A stretch of 13,800 bases of DNA. Source: Thermoplasmata archaeon (GTDB lineage: Archaea > Thermoplasmatota > Thermoplasmata > JAGHBH01). Under the pieces are notes generated by a model. The model ran no database searches. It was given only the letters and a program-made list of their open reading frames with translations, and was not told the DNA's origin. Below are positions 8,488 to 13,800 of the stretch, one piece after another (position 1 is the stretch's first letter; each line of letters begins with the position of its first letter). The position numbers and the translations under genes were made by a program. Where the stretch lies: positions 1-13,800 of the forward strand of contig JAGHBH010000187.1 in the NCBI GenBank assembly GCA_021161085.1, read 5' to 3'.

Positions 8488-9227
8488 CAAAGAGTGAAAA
8501 ACATCGGCCGACCCCTCCAGTCCCCACCCCAGCCCGGCTCTACCGTATCTCGGACGCCGTCACGGAGGCGGAGGGATGGATACTCACCTACGTGAAAGGT
8601 CTCAAGGACAACGCTTCCATCCTGGACACCACCACAGCCATGCTTTCCCCCCGGCAGATAGGAGTACCCATATCCAAGGAGGCCCTGGACGCCCTCCATT
8701 CCTGGGACGGAGACCCCCCTCCCCTCTCCATCGAAGACGAACTCTACCTGGAGGGGCTGAGGGAATACGGCGAAGTGGACGCTCCTCCCCCCATACTCCT
8801 CAAGGCCGTGGAACTTTCCAAGAAGAACAACACCCTCCTCCGGCCTCTGGATATGAGAGAAGAAGAGTTCTCCGACATCTACTGCGACGCCGTATCCTTC
8901 TTCGACCTCTGGCGCAAGACCGCCCTCTGTAAAAAGATAACAAAGAAAGGCAGAATACCCTTCTCCAGGGAGGTGAAGAACGCCGAGGAATACGCCATCG
9001 CATGGGACGAGGTGTTCACCAGAAGAGAGGGATTCCGGAAAGTGGAGATGGAGAGAGAGAAACACATGGCCGAGAGCATGGTACACCTGCTGTCATCTCC
9101 CAAATCCCCGGGCACGTCTTCCGACTCCGCCCCCACCACCCTCTTCCTCCTGGAAGTGGAGAGATGGCCCGGAATAAAGGCCCTTATCGAAACCAGGTAC
9201 AAGATAGAGCCTATGACCCTCCCCTAG
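8484..9227 (+). CDS. Uncharacterised 247-residue protein coupled to the COG1395 regulator
   Basis: I do not recognise this protein. The GTG start at 8484 overlaps the stop of the upstream gene (GTGA) and is preceded by a good Shine-Dalgarno sequence, AGGGAGGA at 8473-8480, so translational coupling is likely. The protein is soluble, with no signal peptide or membrane helix. The first 17 residues are basic and proline-rich. The rest is mostly charged helix, for example RLYRISDAVTEAEGWILTYV and EEYAIAWDEVFTRREGF. A proline-rich low-complexity linker (PKSPGTSSDSAPTT, about 206-219) precedes a final LFLLEVERWPGIKALIETRY segment. Two cysteines (134, 149) are too far apart for a zinc knuckle. It could be a partner of the regulator, which is inference from coupling only. 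Its stop codon shares CTAG with the convergent SAM synthetase gene. Confidence 0.65.
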   Translation: MTKSEKHRPTPPVPTPARLYRISDAVTEAEGWILTYVKGLKDNASILDTTTAMLSPRQIGVPISKEALDALHSWDGDPPPLSIEDELYLEGLREYGEVDAPPPILLKAVELSKKNNTLLRPLDMREEEFSDIYCDAVSFFDLWRKTALCKKITKKGRIPFSREVKNAEEYAIAWDEVFTRREGFRKVEMEREKHMAESMVHLLSSPKSPGTSSDSAPTTLFLLEVERWPGIKALIETRYKIEPMTLP

Positions 9228-10423
9228 AAAGTGGATATTTTTCCTTCTACCACCATATCCGTAATGCTTCCTATGTCCGTAAGCCAGGAATCCACTATTC
9301 CCTTGACCTCCTTGGAAACCTTCCGGAAGCTCGCTCCCTTGGCCACGACAAGCTGTGCACTGGCCAGCTGGGGCCTGTCTATGGGATGTCCTATCTGGCT
9401 CAATATCCTCACATAGGCCTCCTCCACATCCCCTCCCAGCTCCTTGACTATGTTCTCCGCTATCCGGAGAGACAGCAGGTTGTATATCTTGCCAACATGG
9501 GTCACAGGATTCTTGCCGGAGGTCGCCTCCATGCTCATCGGCCTGTAGGGTGTGATGAGGCCGTTCGCCCTGTTGCCCCTTCCCACGGAGCCATCGTCCC
9601 CGTTCTCCATGGAGAGACCGGTCACCGTGAGATAGAACACGTTCCTCTTGTAATTGTCAGCGGTGTTGACATCCACCACCACCTCACGATCCGTGAGCTT
9701 TACCGCATGATCATGCACCATATCCCGGAGCTCCTCCACCAGGCTGATATAATGATCCCTGTCCGGGATGTATCCGGACACCATCGCAGCCGCGACGGTG
9801 AGATTTATCCTATCCCTCTTCCTGGAGCCCATCACCTTGACATCCTCCCCCACCCCCTTCATCTTCTTCTTCCACGGACCGTTTATCTTCTTCTCGGTCT
9901 CCAGCACTATCCTTTCCGTCTCGCTGTAGGGCGCATATCCGACACCGAAAGACGTGTCGTTGGCCAGATGCCTCTGCGTGTCATACACACTCCGAAGGTC
10001 CACGGATCCCTGGCCTATCCTGCAGTCCAGCGTTATATCCTCATCCAGATCCAGATTCGGACAGCAGGACTTCAGATAATCCCTGGCGGCCTTTATCGCA
10101 GTGGACCTGTAGGGAAGCCTCTCCTTGCCCACATGGGTCACCGCACGGCCCACCAAAAGGACATACACGGGCTCGAGAACATTACCGCCACCAAACCGGG
10201 GGGCCGACTGGCCGCCCACAATCTGCGTCTCGTCCGTGTTGTGATGGAGTATCCTCCCATACCTCTCGATGTACATCTTGGAAAGAGCGCGGCTCATACT
10301 CTCCGCCAGACCATCCGCTATACTGTCAGGATGACCTATCCCCTTTCTCTCCACCAGCTCGGTCTTCTGCCTGTCCATAGAAGGGACCCTGAGCCTCTCG
10401 ACCACGATATTCCTTCTAACCAT
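9224..10423 (-). CDS. mat: S-adenosylmethionine synthetase, archaeal type
   Basis: The product has 399 residues, the normal length of archaeal methionine adenosyltransferase (COG1812), which makes SAM from methionine and ATP in the cytoplasm. Family landmarks are [15 protein letters not shown] (24-38), [21 protein letters not shown] (60-80), RIGQGS (135-140), a [11 protein letters not shown] strand, [11 protein letters not shown] (250-260), [32 protein letters not shown] (about 276-306) and [10 protein letters not shown]. The ATG at 10423 is chosen because the family begins MxRNIxVE and GTGGAG lies upstream at a usable distance. The in-frame ATG at 10447 is only about 15 nt from the TATA box and would be upstream of the expected transcript start. 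It supplies the cofactor for enzymes such as the methyltransferase at 660. Confidence 0.95.
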   Translation of the reverse strand: MVRRNIVVERLRVPSMDRQKTELVERKGIGHPDSIADGLAESMSRALSKMYIERYGRILHHNTDETQIVGGQSAPRFGGGNVLEPVYVLLVGRAVTHVGKERLPYRSTAIKAARDYLKSCCPNLDLDEDITLDCRIGQGSVDLRSVYDTQRHLANDTSFGVGYAPYSETERIVLETEKKINGPWKKKMKGVGEDVKVMGSRKRDRINLTVAAAMVSGYIPDRDHYISLVEELRDMVHDHAVKLTDREVVVDVNTADNYKRNVFYLTVTGLSMENGDDGSVGRGNRANGLITPYRPMSMEATSGKNPVTHVGKIYNLLSLRIAENIVKELGGDVEEAYVRILSQIGHPIDRPQLASAQLVVAKGASFRKVSKEVKGIVDSWLTDIGSITDMVVEGKISTF

Positions 10424-10458
10424 CAATATCAACTCCACGGGCCTCATAGCCCGCAAGG

Positions 10459-10466
10459 CTTTAAAC
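10459..10466 (-). promoter_or_regulatory. TATA-like element of the SAM synthetase gene
   Basis: GTTTAAAG on the minus strand is about 39 nt upstream of the ATG at 10423, predicting a leader of roughly 13 nt. From here to 10550 the plus strand is A-rich with scattered CCCC and CCGC words and shows no gene. Confidence 0.45.
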
Positions 10467-10550
10467 GTTTTGTCGGAAAAACCGCTACAAAAACCCCGCA
10501 AAACCGCCAAAAACTGTCGAAAACCCCACAACACGGCTCCAAGACGAAAA

Positions 10551-10692
10551 GCCGCTGGAGGGATCCGTGCCCGCCTTTTTGCTGTCGCAAAAACGTGGGC
10601 GAAAAAAGACAAAAACAGAGAGCCGCCGGAGGGATTCGTGCCCGCCTTTTTGCTGTCGCAAAAACGTGGGCGAAAAAAGACAAAAACAGAGA
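10551..10692 (-). repeat. Two tandem 71-bp repeats fronted by the tRNA-Thr 3' end
   Basis: Units 10551-10621 and 10622-10692 are identical except for two bases. Each begins, on the plus strand, with the 17-bp GCCGCCGGAGGGATTCG that is the 3' end of the nearby tRNA-Thr (complementary strand); the first unit differs from it by two bases. After it comes a hairpin with 14-bp arms and a TGTC loop (10569-10600 and 10640-10671; two mismatched pairs), then an A-rich stretch. On the minus strand the tract follows the tRNA and is T-rich. Possible roles are an att-site scar, a transcription terminator or an element unit. No gene is supported here. Confidence 0.9.
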
Positions 10693-10738
10693 GCCGCCGG
10701 AGGGATTCGACACGGAGAGAATGCTGTCGCATTCCTCC
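10693..10738 (-). repeat. Third, diverged tRNA-Thr-tail repeat with hairpin
   Basis: The same 17-bp tRNA 3' end occurs exactly at 10693-10709. The sequence behind it differs from the 71-bp units but again forms a hairpin with a TGTC loop (10714-10738: GAATGC / GCATTC plus GGAG / CTCC with one bulged A). The stem is new, while the tRNA tail and the loop are kept. The stretch from 10739 to 10784 is AT-rich and holds nothing else I can name. Confidence 0.8.
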
Positions 10739-10784
10739 TATCTCATCCCTCCGTCGCTGATAATATATGCAATGAGTTAATATA

Positions 10785-10858
10785 AGCCGCCGGAGGGATT
10801 CGAACCCTCGGCCTGCTGATTACGAGTCAGCCGCTATACCGGGCTAAGCCACGGCGGC
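10785..10858 (-). tRNA. tRNA-Thr (anticodon CGT)
   Basis: The 74-nt sequence folds as a complete cloverleaf. The acceptor stem is GCCGCCG / CGGCGGC. A D arm with GCTT and AGC follows. The anticodon stem GCTGA / TCAGC encloses loop CTCGTAA, so the anticodon is CGT and it reads ACG. The variable loop has 5 nt, and the T arm is GAGGG-TTCGAAT-CCCTC. The discriminator is U73, which I recall as usual for archaeal tRNA-Thr. CCA is not encoded and there is no intron. Both ends are copied elsewhere nearby: the last 17 bp three more times downstream and the first 10-14 bp twice upstream. Upstream there is no normal TATA box at the expected distance. The nearest AT-rich stretch is inside a repeat hairpin (about 10887-10899), 29-41 nt from the tRNA 5' end. 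Confidence 0.93.
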
Positions 10859-10873
10859 ATTTGCTGCGCAAAT
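10859..10873. repeat. Perfect short hairpin abutting the tRNA-Thr 5' end
   Basis: ATTTGC-TGC-GCAAAT is a perfect 6-bp inverted repeat that begins on the base next to the first tRNA nucleotide. A related but imperfect hairpin with the same GC-TGC-GC centre stands at 11017-11038, in the same place relative to the second 44-bp repeat. Confidence 0.7.
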
Positions 10874-10914
10874 CCCGCCTGGTCGCAAAAACAAGTTTTG
10901 CTCCCACGGCGGCA
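10871..10914. repeat. 44-bp direct repeat, copy 1, with hairpin and tRNA 5' end
   Basis: This is identical over 44 bp to 11036-11079. An outer stem CCGCCTGG / CCACGGCGG (one bulged C) encloses GCAAAA / TTTTGC with loop ACAAG. The distal edge, read on the minus strand, is TGCCGCCGTGG, the first ten bases of the tRNA-Thr plus one flanking base. Confidence 0.9.
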
Positions 10915-11013
10915 CGAGGGAAATACTTGGTATTTCCCGAATAGGTGGAACTCGTTCCACCGTACGAGGGAAATGTGGAACATTTCCCGAGCAGGCGGAA
11001 ATCCCTTTCCGCC
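10914..11013. repeat. Tandem array of two 50-nt double-hairpin units
   Basis: Unit 1 is 10914-10963 and unit 2 is 10964-11013; both start ACGAGGGAAAT. Each holds two hairpins separated by a 5-nt GARYA spacer. First hairpins: arms GGGAAATAC / GTATTTCCC (10918-10938) and GGGAAATGT / ACATTTCCC (10968-10988). Second hairpins: arms GGTGGAAC / GTTCCACC (10944-10961) and GGCGGAAA / TTTCCGCC (10994-11013). All arms are perfectly paired. The two units differ at four base pairs, and all four are double, compensatory changes (A-T to G-C, C-G to T-A, T-A to C-G, C-G to A-T). Loops differ freely. No coding potential is seen. Confidence 0.92.
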
Positions 11014-11035
11014 ATGTTACTTCGCTGCGCTTCGT

Positions 11036-11079
11036 AATCCCGCCTGGTCGCAAAAACAAGTTTTGCTCCCACGGCGGCA
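11036..11079. repeat. 44-bp direct repeat, copy 2
   Basis: An exact copy of 10871-10914. Here the match to the tRNA 5' end extends to 14 bp (CCACGGCGGCATTT at 11069-11082, against 10849-10862). From 11083 to 11128 I see only unique sequence with one T6 run. Confidence 0.9.
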
Positions 11080-11128
11080 TTTAGGTGGAAGAGAGTTGGA
11101 TGTATGGTTTTTTGGTCAGCCGCTCCGA

Positions 11129-11218
11129 GGCGACAGCCGAGGCGAAGGGGAAACATCGTTTCCCCGGGCCGGGGCGACAGCCGAGGCAAGGAGGAAAAGA
11201 CCTTTAGGCTTTTCCTCC
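11129..11218. repeat. Two GGCGACAGCCGAGGC repeats, each followed by a long hairpin
   Basis: The 15-bp word occurs at 11129-11143 and 11173-11187, 44 bp apart. The first is followed by hairpin GGGGAAAC / GTTTCCCC (11147-11165). The second is followed by GGAGGAAAAG / CTTTTCCTCC (11190-11218). The word itself contains the small hairpin GGC-GACA-GCC. The stems use the same purine-left, GGAA-core plan as the 50-nt units and the insertion at 11468. Confidence 0.85.
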
Positions 11219-11233
11219 GAGATACCGGGTGTA

Positions 11234-12264
11234 TTATCGGGGGACCTTGTTGACTATGGTGTAGTGTGAGATGTCTTCCGGGTTGATAAAACCTGCGGTG
11301 TAGGCTTTTAGTGGTGTGGTTAGGTCGATGCCCCAGTGGAGGCGTTCGGTGTTGTACCATTCTATATAATCCTGAGGACCTGTTTTGAACTCGTCCCAGT
11401 TGTTGCAGGAATTACCGTATTCCTCCATGACTGTTCGGTGCCAGCGTTCGATCTTGCCGATGGTTGTTGGCGGAACAAGGTTCCGCCCACGTGAGAGGAA
11501 GCCTTGCTTCCTCTAACATGTGGGTTTTCGGATTCCTGCTTTGATGGGTTTGATTCCTTTTTTGTATGCACCATGTGTCGAATCTACTTGTTCCGCCTCG
11601 AGAAGATCAGAATTGTGAGCCATGATCGGTTAGCACCTGTCGTGGAGGGCCGAACATCTTAACTGCTTTGTCCAGTGTGTCCAGAACCGTGTCGGTGGTC
11701 ACGCTCTCCAGCACTCTGCTGGCTATGATGAATCTGCTGTGGTCATCCATGATCGTGAAGAGATATCTTCGGCCGTGTTCCAGTTCTTTGATGTCCATCT
11801 GCCAGAGACTGTTGGAGTGGTGTCTGGCGAATCGTTTCCATCTTTTTCGTTTCCTTTTTCCCCGAACAACCAGTCCAGCTTCCCATAGTATCTCGTGTAT
11901 TGCCTGGTGATTCAGTTTTCCTTTGAGACCTAATTGGGCCTGGATATTCTGCGCACCTTGTGTGGGGTGGGCTTTCCGGTATTCGATGATCCGCTCTGCA
12001 TATTTTGGCTTTTTACGGTGAACGGTCTTGGGCCTGCTGGGGTTTGTCCCGCAGAGCGGCCCAACATTTGTTCTCCTTCCAGCGTCTGATCCACTTGTAT
12101 ACGACCTGTCTGGAGACACCCAGCATGGCTGCGATCCTTCTCACCGGCATCTTGTCTTTACGCCACCGGTTGACAGCGTATTTCCGGACCTTGAACCAGT
12201 CCCTGGCCCGTCGGTTAAGTTTATCTCTCACTACGTTCCTATATCTCTGTGGCCTTGTTCTCAT
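11234..12264 (-). pseudogene. IS481-like transposase, degraded and interrupted by a double-hairpin insertion
   Basis: The N-terminal piece (12264 to 12013) carries a helix-turn-helix, RRIAAMLGVSRQVVYKWIRRW, ending in a frameshift near 12025-12045 in AALRDKPQQAQ. The next frame (about 12060 to 11607) holds the integrase core, with LWQMDIKELEHGRR, DDHSRFIIASRVLES and VLTDHGSQF. It stops at TGA 11609-11607. Further on, an A6 run (11558-11563) gives another frameshift before GIKPIKAGIRKPT. A 51-nt insertion brings an in-frame TAG (11515-11513), then TTIGKIERWHRTVMEEYGNS and DYIEWYNTERLHWGIDLTTPLKAY resume to a TAA at 11234. The catalytic glutamate region (GKIERWHRT) survives. At least four lesions make it non-functional. 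Family is judged from HTH plus rve layout (IS481 or a close relative). Confidence 0.85.
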
Positions 12265-12293
12265 GGTATCCAACTCCTACCATGCCAACAAGG
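11245..12293 (-). mobile_element. Remnant IS481-like element, about 1.05 kb
   Basis: CCTTGTTG at 11245-11252 is inverted as CAACAAGG at 12286-12293. The similarity continues inward with gaps (ACTATGGTGTAG against GCATGGTAGGAG). The ends are provisional: the pseudogene's last stop lies about 10 bp outside the left repeat, and no target duplication is evident. It sits between the tRNA hairpin cluster and the glutamine synthetase promoter. Confidence 0.55.
11468..11518. mobile_element. 51-nt double-hairpin insertion inside the transposase pseudogene
   Basis: Two perfect hairpins, GGCGGAAC-AAG-GTTCCGCC (11469-11487) and arms AGAGGAAGC / GCTTCCTCT (11494-11514, loop CTT), are joined by CACGTG. 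They split the transposase codons for ...IRKPT and TIGKIER.... TGT occurs on each side (11465-11467 and 11519-11521), consistent with a 3-bp target duplication. Insert plus duplication is 54 nt, so the transposase frame is preserved but an in-frame TAG is introduced. Removing 54 nt restores an uninterrupted conserved segment. The first hairpin has the same arms as those of the 50-nt units. Confidence 0.85.
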
Positions 12294-12393
12294 CCACACC
12301 CATTTCTTACTCTTTCGAACACAACCGACCACCGCCGGCCGCACGAGTAAACAAGGTAGGCTGATAATACAATCCTCGCACCCTCTGTGAAAA

Positions 12394-12401
12394 CTTTAAA
12401 A
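12394..12401 (+). promoter_or_regulatory. TATA box of the glutamine synthetase gene
   Basis: CTTTAAAA is centred about 25 nt upstream of the ATG at 12423, indicating leaderless transcription from that ATG. The stretch 12294-12393 before it holds no gene. Confidence 0.6.
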
Positions 12402-12422
12402 CCCCCCCATTTATCCTCCCCT

Positions 12423-13775
12423 ATGCAGCCGAAGAATCGTGTTTCCGGGGAAGAGCTCGAGGCCGTGAGAGAGAGGATCAAGGCAGAGGGGATAAAGTTC
12501 GTTCATCTGGTGTTCATGGACATCCACGGCTTCCAGAAGGTCGTAATCGTTCCCTCGGACATGCTGGAGGACTCGGTGGAGAACGGCACGATCTTCGACG
12601 GTTCCAGCGTGGCCGGTTACGCTACCGTCGATGAGTCGGACATGCGTCTGCATCCGGACCTCTCCACCTTCCAGATCCTGCCCTGGTACACGGAGGGGGA
12701 GAGAACGGCCCAGGTGATATGTAATATTTATGACTCCGCCGGGCGGCGTTTTCCGGGGGACCCCAGGTGGGTGCTGGAGAGATGGATGGCGGAGACGGAG
12801 AAGATGGGGTATGTGTTCCACACCGGGCCCGAATACGAGTATTTCCTCTTCAGGAACGACGGAAAGGGCGGGGTGCATCCGGTCCACAACGACAGCGGGG
12901 GGTATTTTGACCTCATCCCCATGGATGTGGGCTTCCGGGTGGCGGAGGAGGTGATGTCTGCCATGAGGGATATGGGCATGAAGGTGGAGGCGGGACATCA
13001 CGAGGTGGCTCCCAGCCAGTACGAGATAGACCTCAGGTATGCGGATGCCATGACCTCCGCCGACCGGGTGTTCGCCCTCAAACACGCCCTCAGGGCTGTG
13101 GCCAAGAAACACGGCCTCCATGCCACGTTCATGCCGAAGCCCATCTGGGGTGTCAACGGCAGCGGCATGCACGTACACCAGAGCCTCATAGGAGAGGGAG
13201 GGGTCAACCCGTTCTACGACCCCGATGGAAAGGATGGCTTGAGCGATATGGCCTACCATTTCCTCGGCGGCCTGTTGGCCCATGCCAGGGAGATGACCGC
13301 TGTTCTCGCCTCCTGGCCCAACTCCTACAAGAGGCTGGTCCCCGGATACGAGGCCCCGGTCTATATATCCTGGGCTCACAAGAACCGGAGCGCTCTCGTG
13401 CGGGTTCCCGCAGGCAGGGGAAAGGCCACCAGGCTTGAGCTGCGGTGTGCCGACAGTGCCGGCAACCCCTATCTCCAGTTCGCCGTCATGCTGGCGGCCG
13501 GTCTGGATGGTGTGAGGAGAAAGATAGACCCGCCGGACCCCATAGAGAAGAACATATTCAGGATGACACCCAGGGAGAGGCGGGAGCTGGGGGTCAGAGA
13601 ACTGCCCTCCAACATGGGCCACGCCCTGGAGCTGATGAAGGAGAGCGAGTTCATGAAGGCCGCCCTGGGAGAGCACATCTTCGAACATTTCATCGAGGCA
13701 AAGGAGAGGGAGTGGGATCAGTACAGGACCCAGGTGACGGACTGGGAGATAGCCAGATACCTGCCGGTTCTATGA
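12423..13775 (+). CDS. glnA: Glutamine synthetase type I
   Basis: The product has 450 residues. It makes glutamine from glutamate, ammonia and ATP as a cytoplasmic dodecamer and is the main ammonia-assimilation step. Family signatures: IFDGSSVAGY (57-66), GPEYEYFLF (135-143, metal ligands E137 and E139), HHEVAPSQYEIDLRY (192-206, with E194 and E201), the ATP-binding NGSGMHVHQSL (245-255, H250), the glutamate loop PGYEAPVYISW (307-317), NRSALVRVPAGR (321-332) and LELRCADSAGNPYL (338-351, E339, R341). There is no NLYDLPxEE-type adenylylation tyrosine segment (NIFRMTPRERREL is found instead), and the length is short. This places it with the unadenylylated GSI-alpha type, which I infer is feedback-controlled. 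An in-frame GTG at 12387 is rejected because the TATA box lies between it and the ATG. The end at TGA 13773-13775 is followed by an ATG at 13783 that may open another gene beyond the window. Confidence 0.96.
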   Translation: MQPKNRVSGEELEAVRERIKAEGIKFVHLVFMDIHGFQKVVIVPSDMLEDSVENGTIFDGSSVAGYATVDESDMRLHPDLSTFQILPWYTEGERTAQVICNIYDSAGRRFPGDPRWVLERWMAETEKMGYVFHTGPEYEYFLFRNDGKGGVHPVHNDSGGYFDLIPMDVGFRVAEEVMSAMRDMGMKVEAGHHEVAPSQYEIDLRYADAMTSADRVFALKHALRAVAKKHGLHATFMPKPIWGVNGSGMHVHQSLIGEGGVNPFYDPDGKDGLSDMAYHFLGGLLAHAREMTAVLASWPNSYKRLVPGYEAPVYISWAHKNRSALVRVPAGRGKATRLELRCADSAGNPYLQFAVMLAAGLDGVRRKIDPPDPIEKNIFRMTPRERRELGVRELPSNMGHALELMKESEFMKAALGEHIFEHFIEAKEREWDQYRTQVTDWEIARYLPVL

Positions 13776-13800
13776 TGGTTCTATGACCCCCAGGGAGACG

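Noticed and set aside
9002..10780. A 592-codon open frame on the plus strand opposite the SAM synthetase
   Set aside because: It is antisense to a clearly recognised gene and its composition (very rich in H, P, R) is a GC-rich shadow.
10551..11080. A CRISPR array
   Set aside because: Repeats differ in length and type (71, 50, 44, 15 bp), spacers are themselves repeats or hairpins, and no cas genes are near.
11513..11515. The TAG inside the insertion as a pyrrolysine codon
   Set aside because: Two chromosomal genes here, including the SAM synthetase, end in TAG, and the pseudogene has other lesions.
11486..11524. CCCAC in the insertion pairing with GTGGG of the target as an extended stem
   Set aside because: The GTGGG belongs to the transposase codons and the pairing needs a G-T pair and two bulged bases, so it may be chance; noted only as a possible target preference.
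11234..12264. Programmed frameshifting giving an active IS3/IS481 transposase
   Set aside because: The first shift would be +1 with no recognisable slippery site, and a TGA, an A6 frameshift and a TAG inside the hairpin insert follow. Decay explains all of them.
12411..13688. A 425-codon open frame opposite glutamine synthetase
   Set aside because: Antisense to a full-length conserved enzyme; no motif.
13783..13800. The first codons of another gene after glnA
   Set aside because: ATG ACC CCC AGG GAG ACG is open to the window end, but six codons without a clear ribosome site are too few to support a call.

Overview
The window reads as a chromosome segment of a GC-rich archaeon, most likely a euryarchaeote of the Thermoplasmatota side. 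The lineage is inferred; the domain is well supported. The support is an archaeal-type S-adenosylmethionine synthetase, an archaea-specific HTH regulator (COG1395 family), a geranylgeranyl-reductase-type flavoprotein of ether-lipid metabolism, a winged-helix/STAND ATPase with TPRs, an exported protein rich in N-glycosylation sequons, a tRNA without an encoded CCA, and TATA boxes about 25-30 nt upstream of leaderless or short-leader starts.

Layout. Positions 1-567 hold the 3' end of a geranylgeranyl-reductase-like gene, followed by a class I methyltransferase (660-1277). A 974-residue wHTH-STAND-TPR protein (4176-1252, minus) converges on the methyltransferase and overlaps its end by 26 nt. 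It is transcribed divergently from an exported, C-terminally anchored surface protein (4275-5771). An apparently intact IS1634-like insertion sequence (about 5859-7410) with imperfect terminal inverted repeats follows. Next is a two-gene operon: the COG1395 regulator (7477-8487) and an unrecognised 247-residue protein (8484-9227) that start-stop overlap. The operon converges with the SAM synthetase gene (10423-9224, minus); the two share one CTAG tetranucleotide as both stop codons. The right end is a glutamine synthetase type I gene (12423-13775), with a degraded IS481-like element (about 11234-12293) to its left.

The unusual part is 10551-11518, around a tRNA-Thr(CGT) gene. The 3' terminal 17 bp of the tRNA is repeated three more times downstream of it, twice as the front of a 71-bp tandem repeat carrying a long hairpin. 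The first 10-14 bp of the tRNA is repeated twice upstream, in 44-bp direct repeats that also carry hairpins. Between those repeats lies a tandem array of 50-nt double-hairpin units whose stems differ by four compensatory base-pair changes. Hairpins built on the same GGAA/TTCC plan occur again at 11147-11218, and as a 51-nt double hairpin inserted inside the transposase pseudogene with an apparent 3-bp target duplication. I read this as a family of very small mobile palindromic elements, analogous in form to Rickettsia palindromic elements or mitochondrial double-hairpin elements, that has accumulated around a tRNA gene. The repeats, arms and insertion are read directly from the sequence; mobility and mechanism are inference.

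The metabolic genes (SAM synthetase, SAM-dependent methyltransferase, glutamine synthetase, lipid reductase) are ordinary core functions and do not form one operon.
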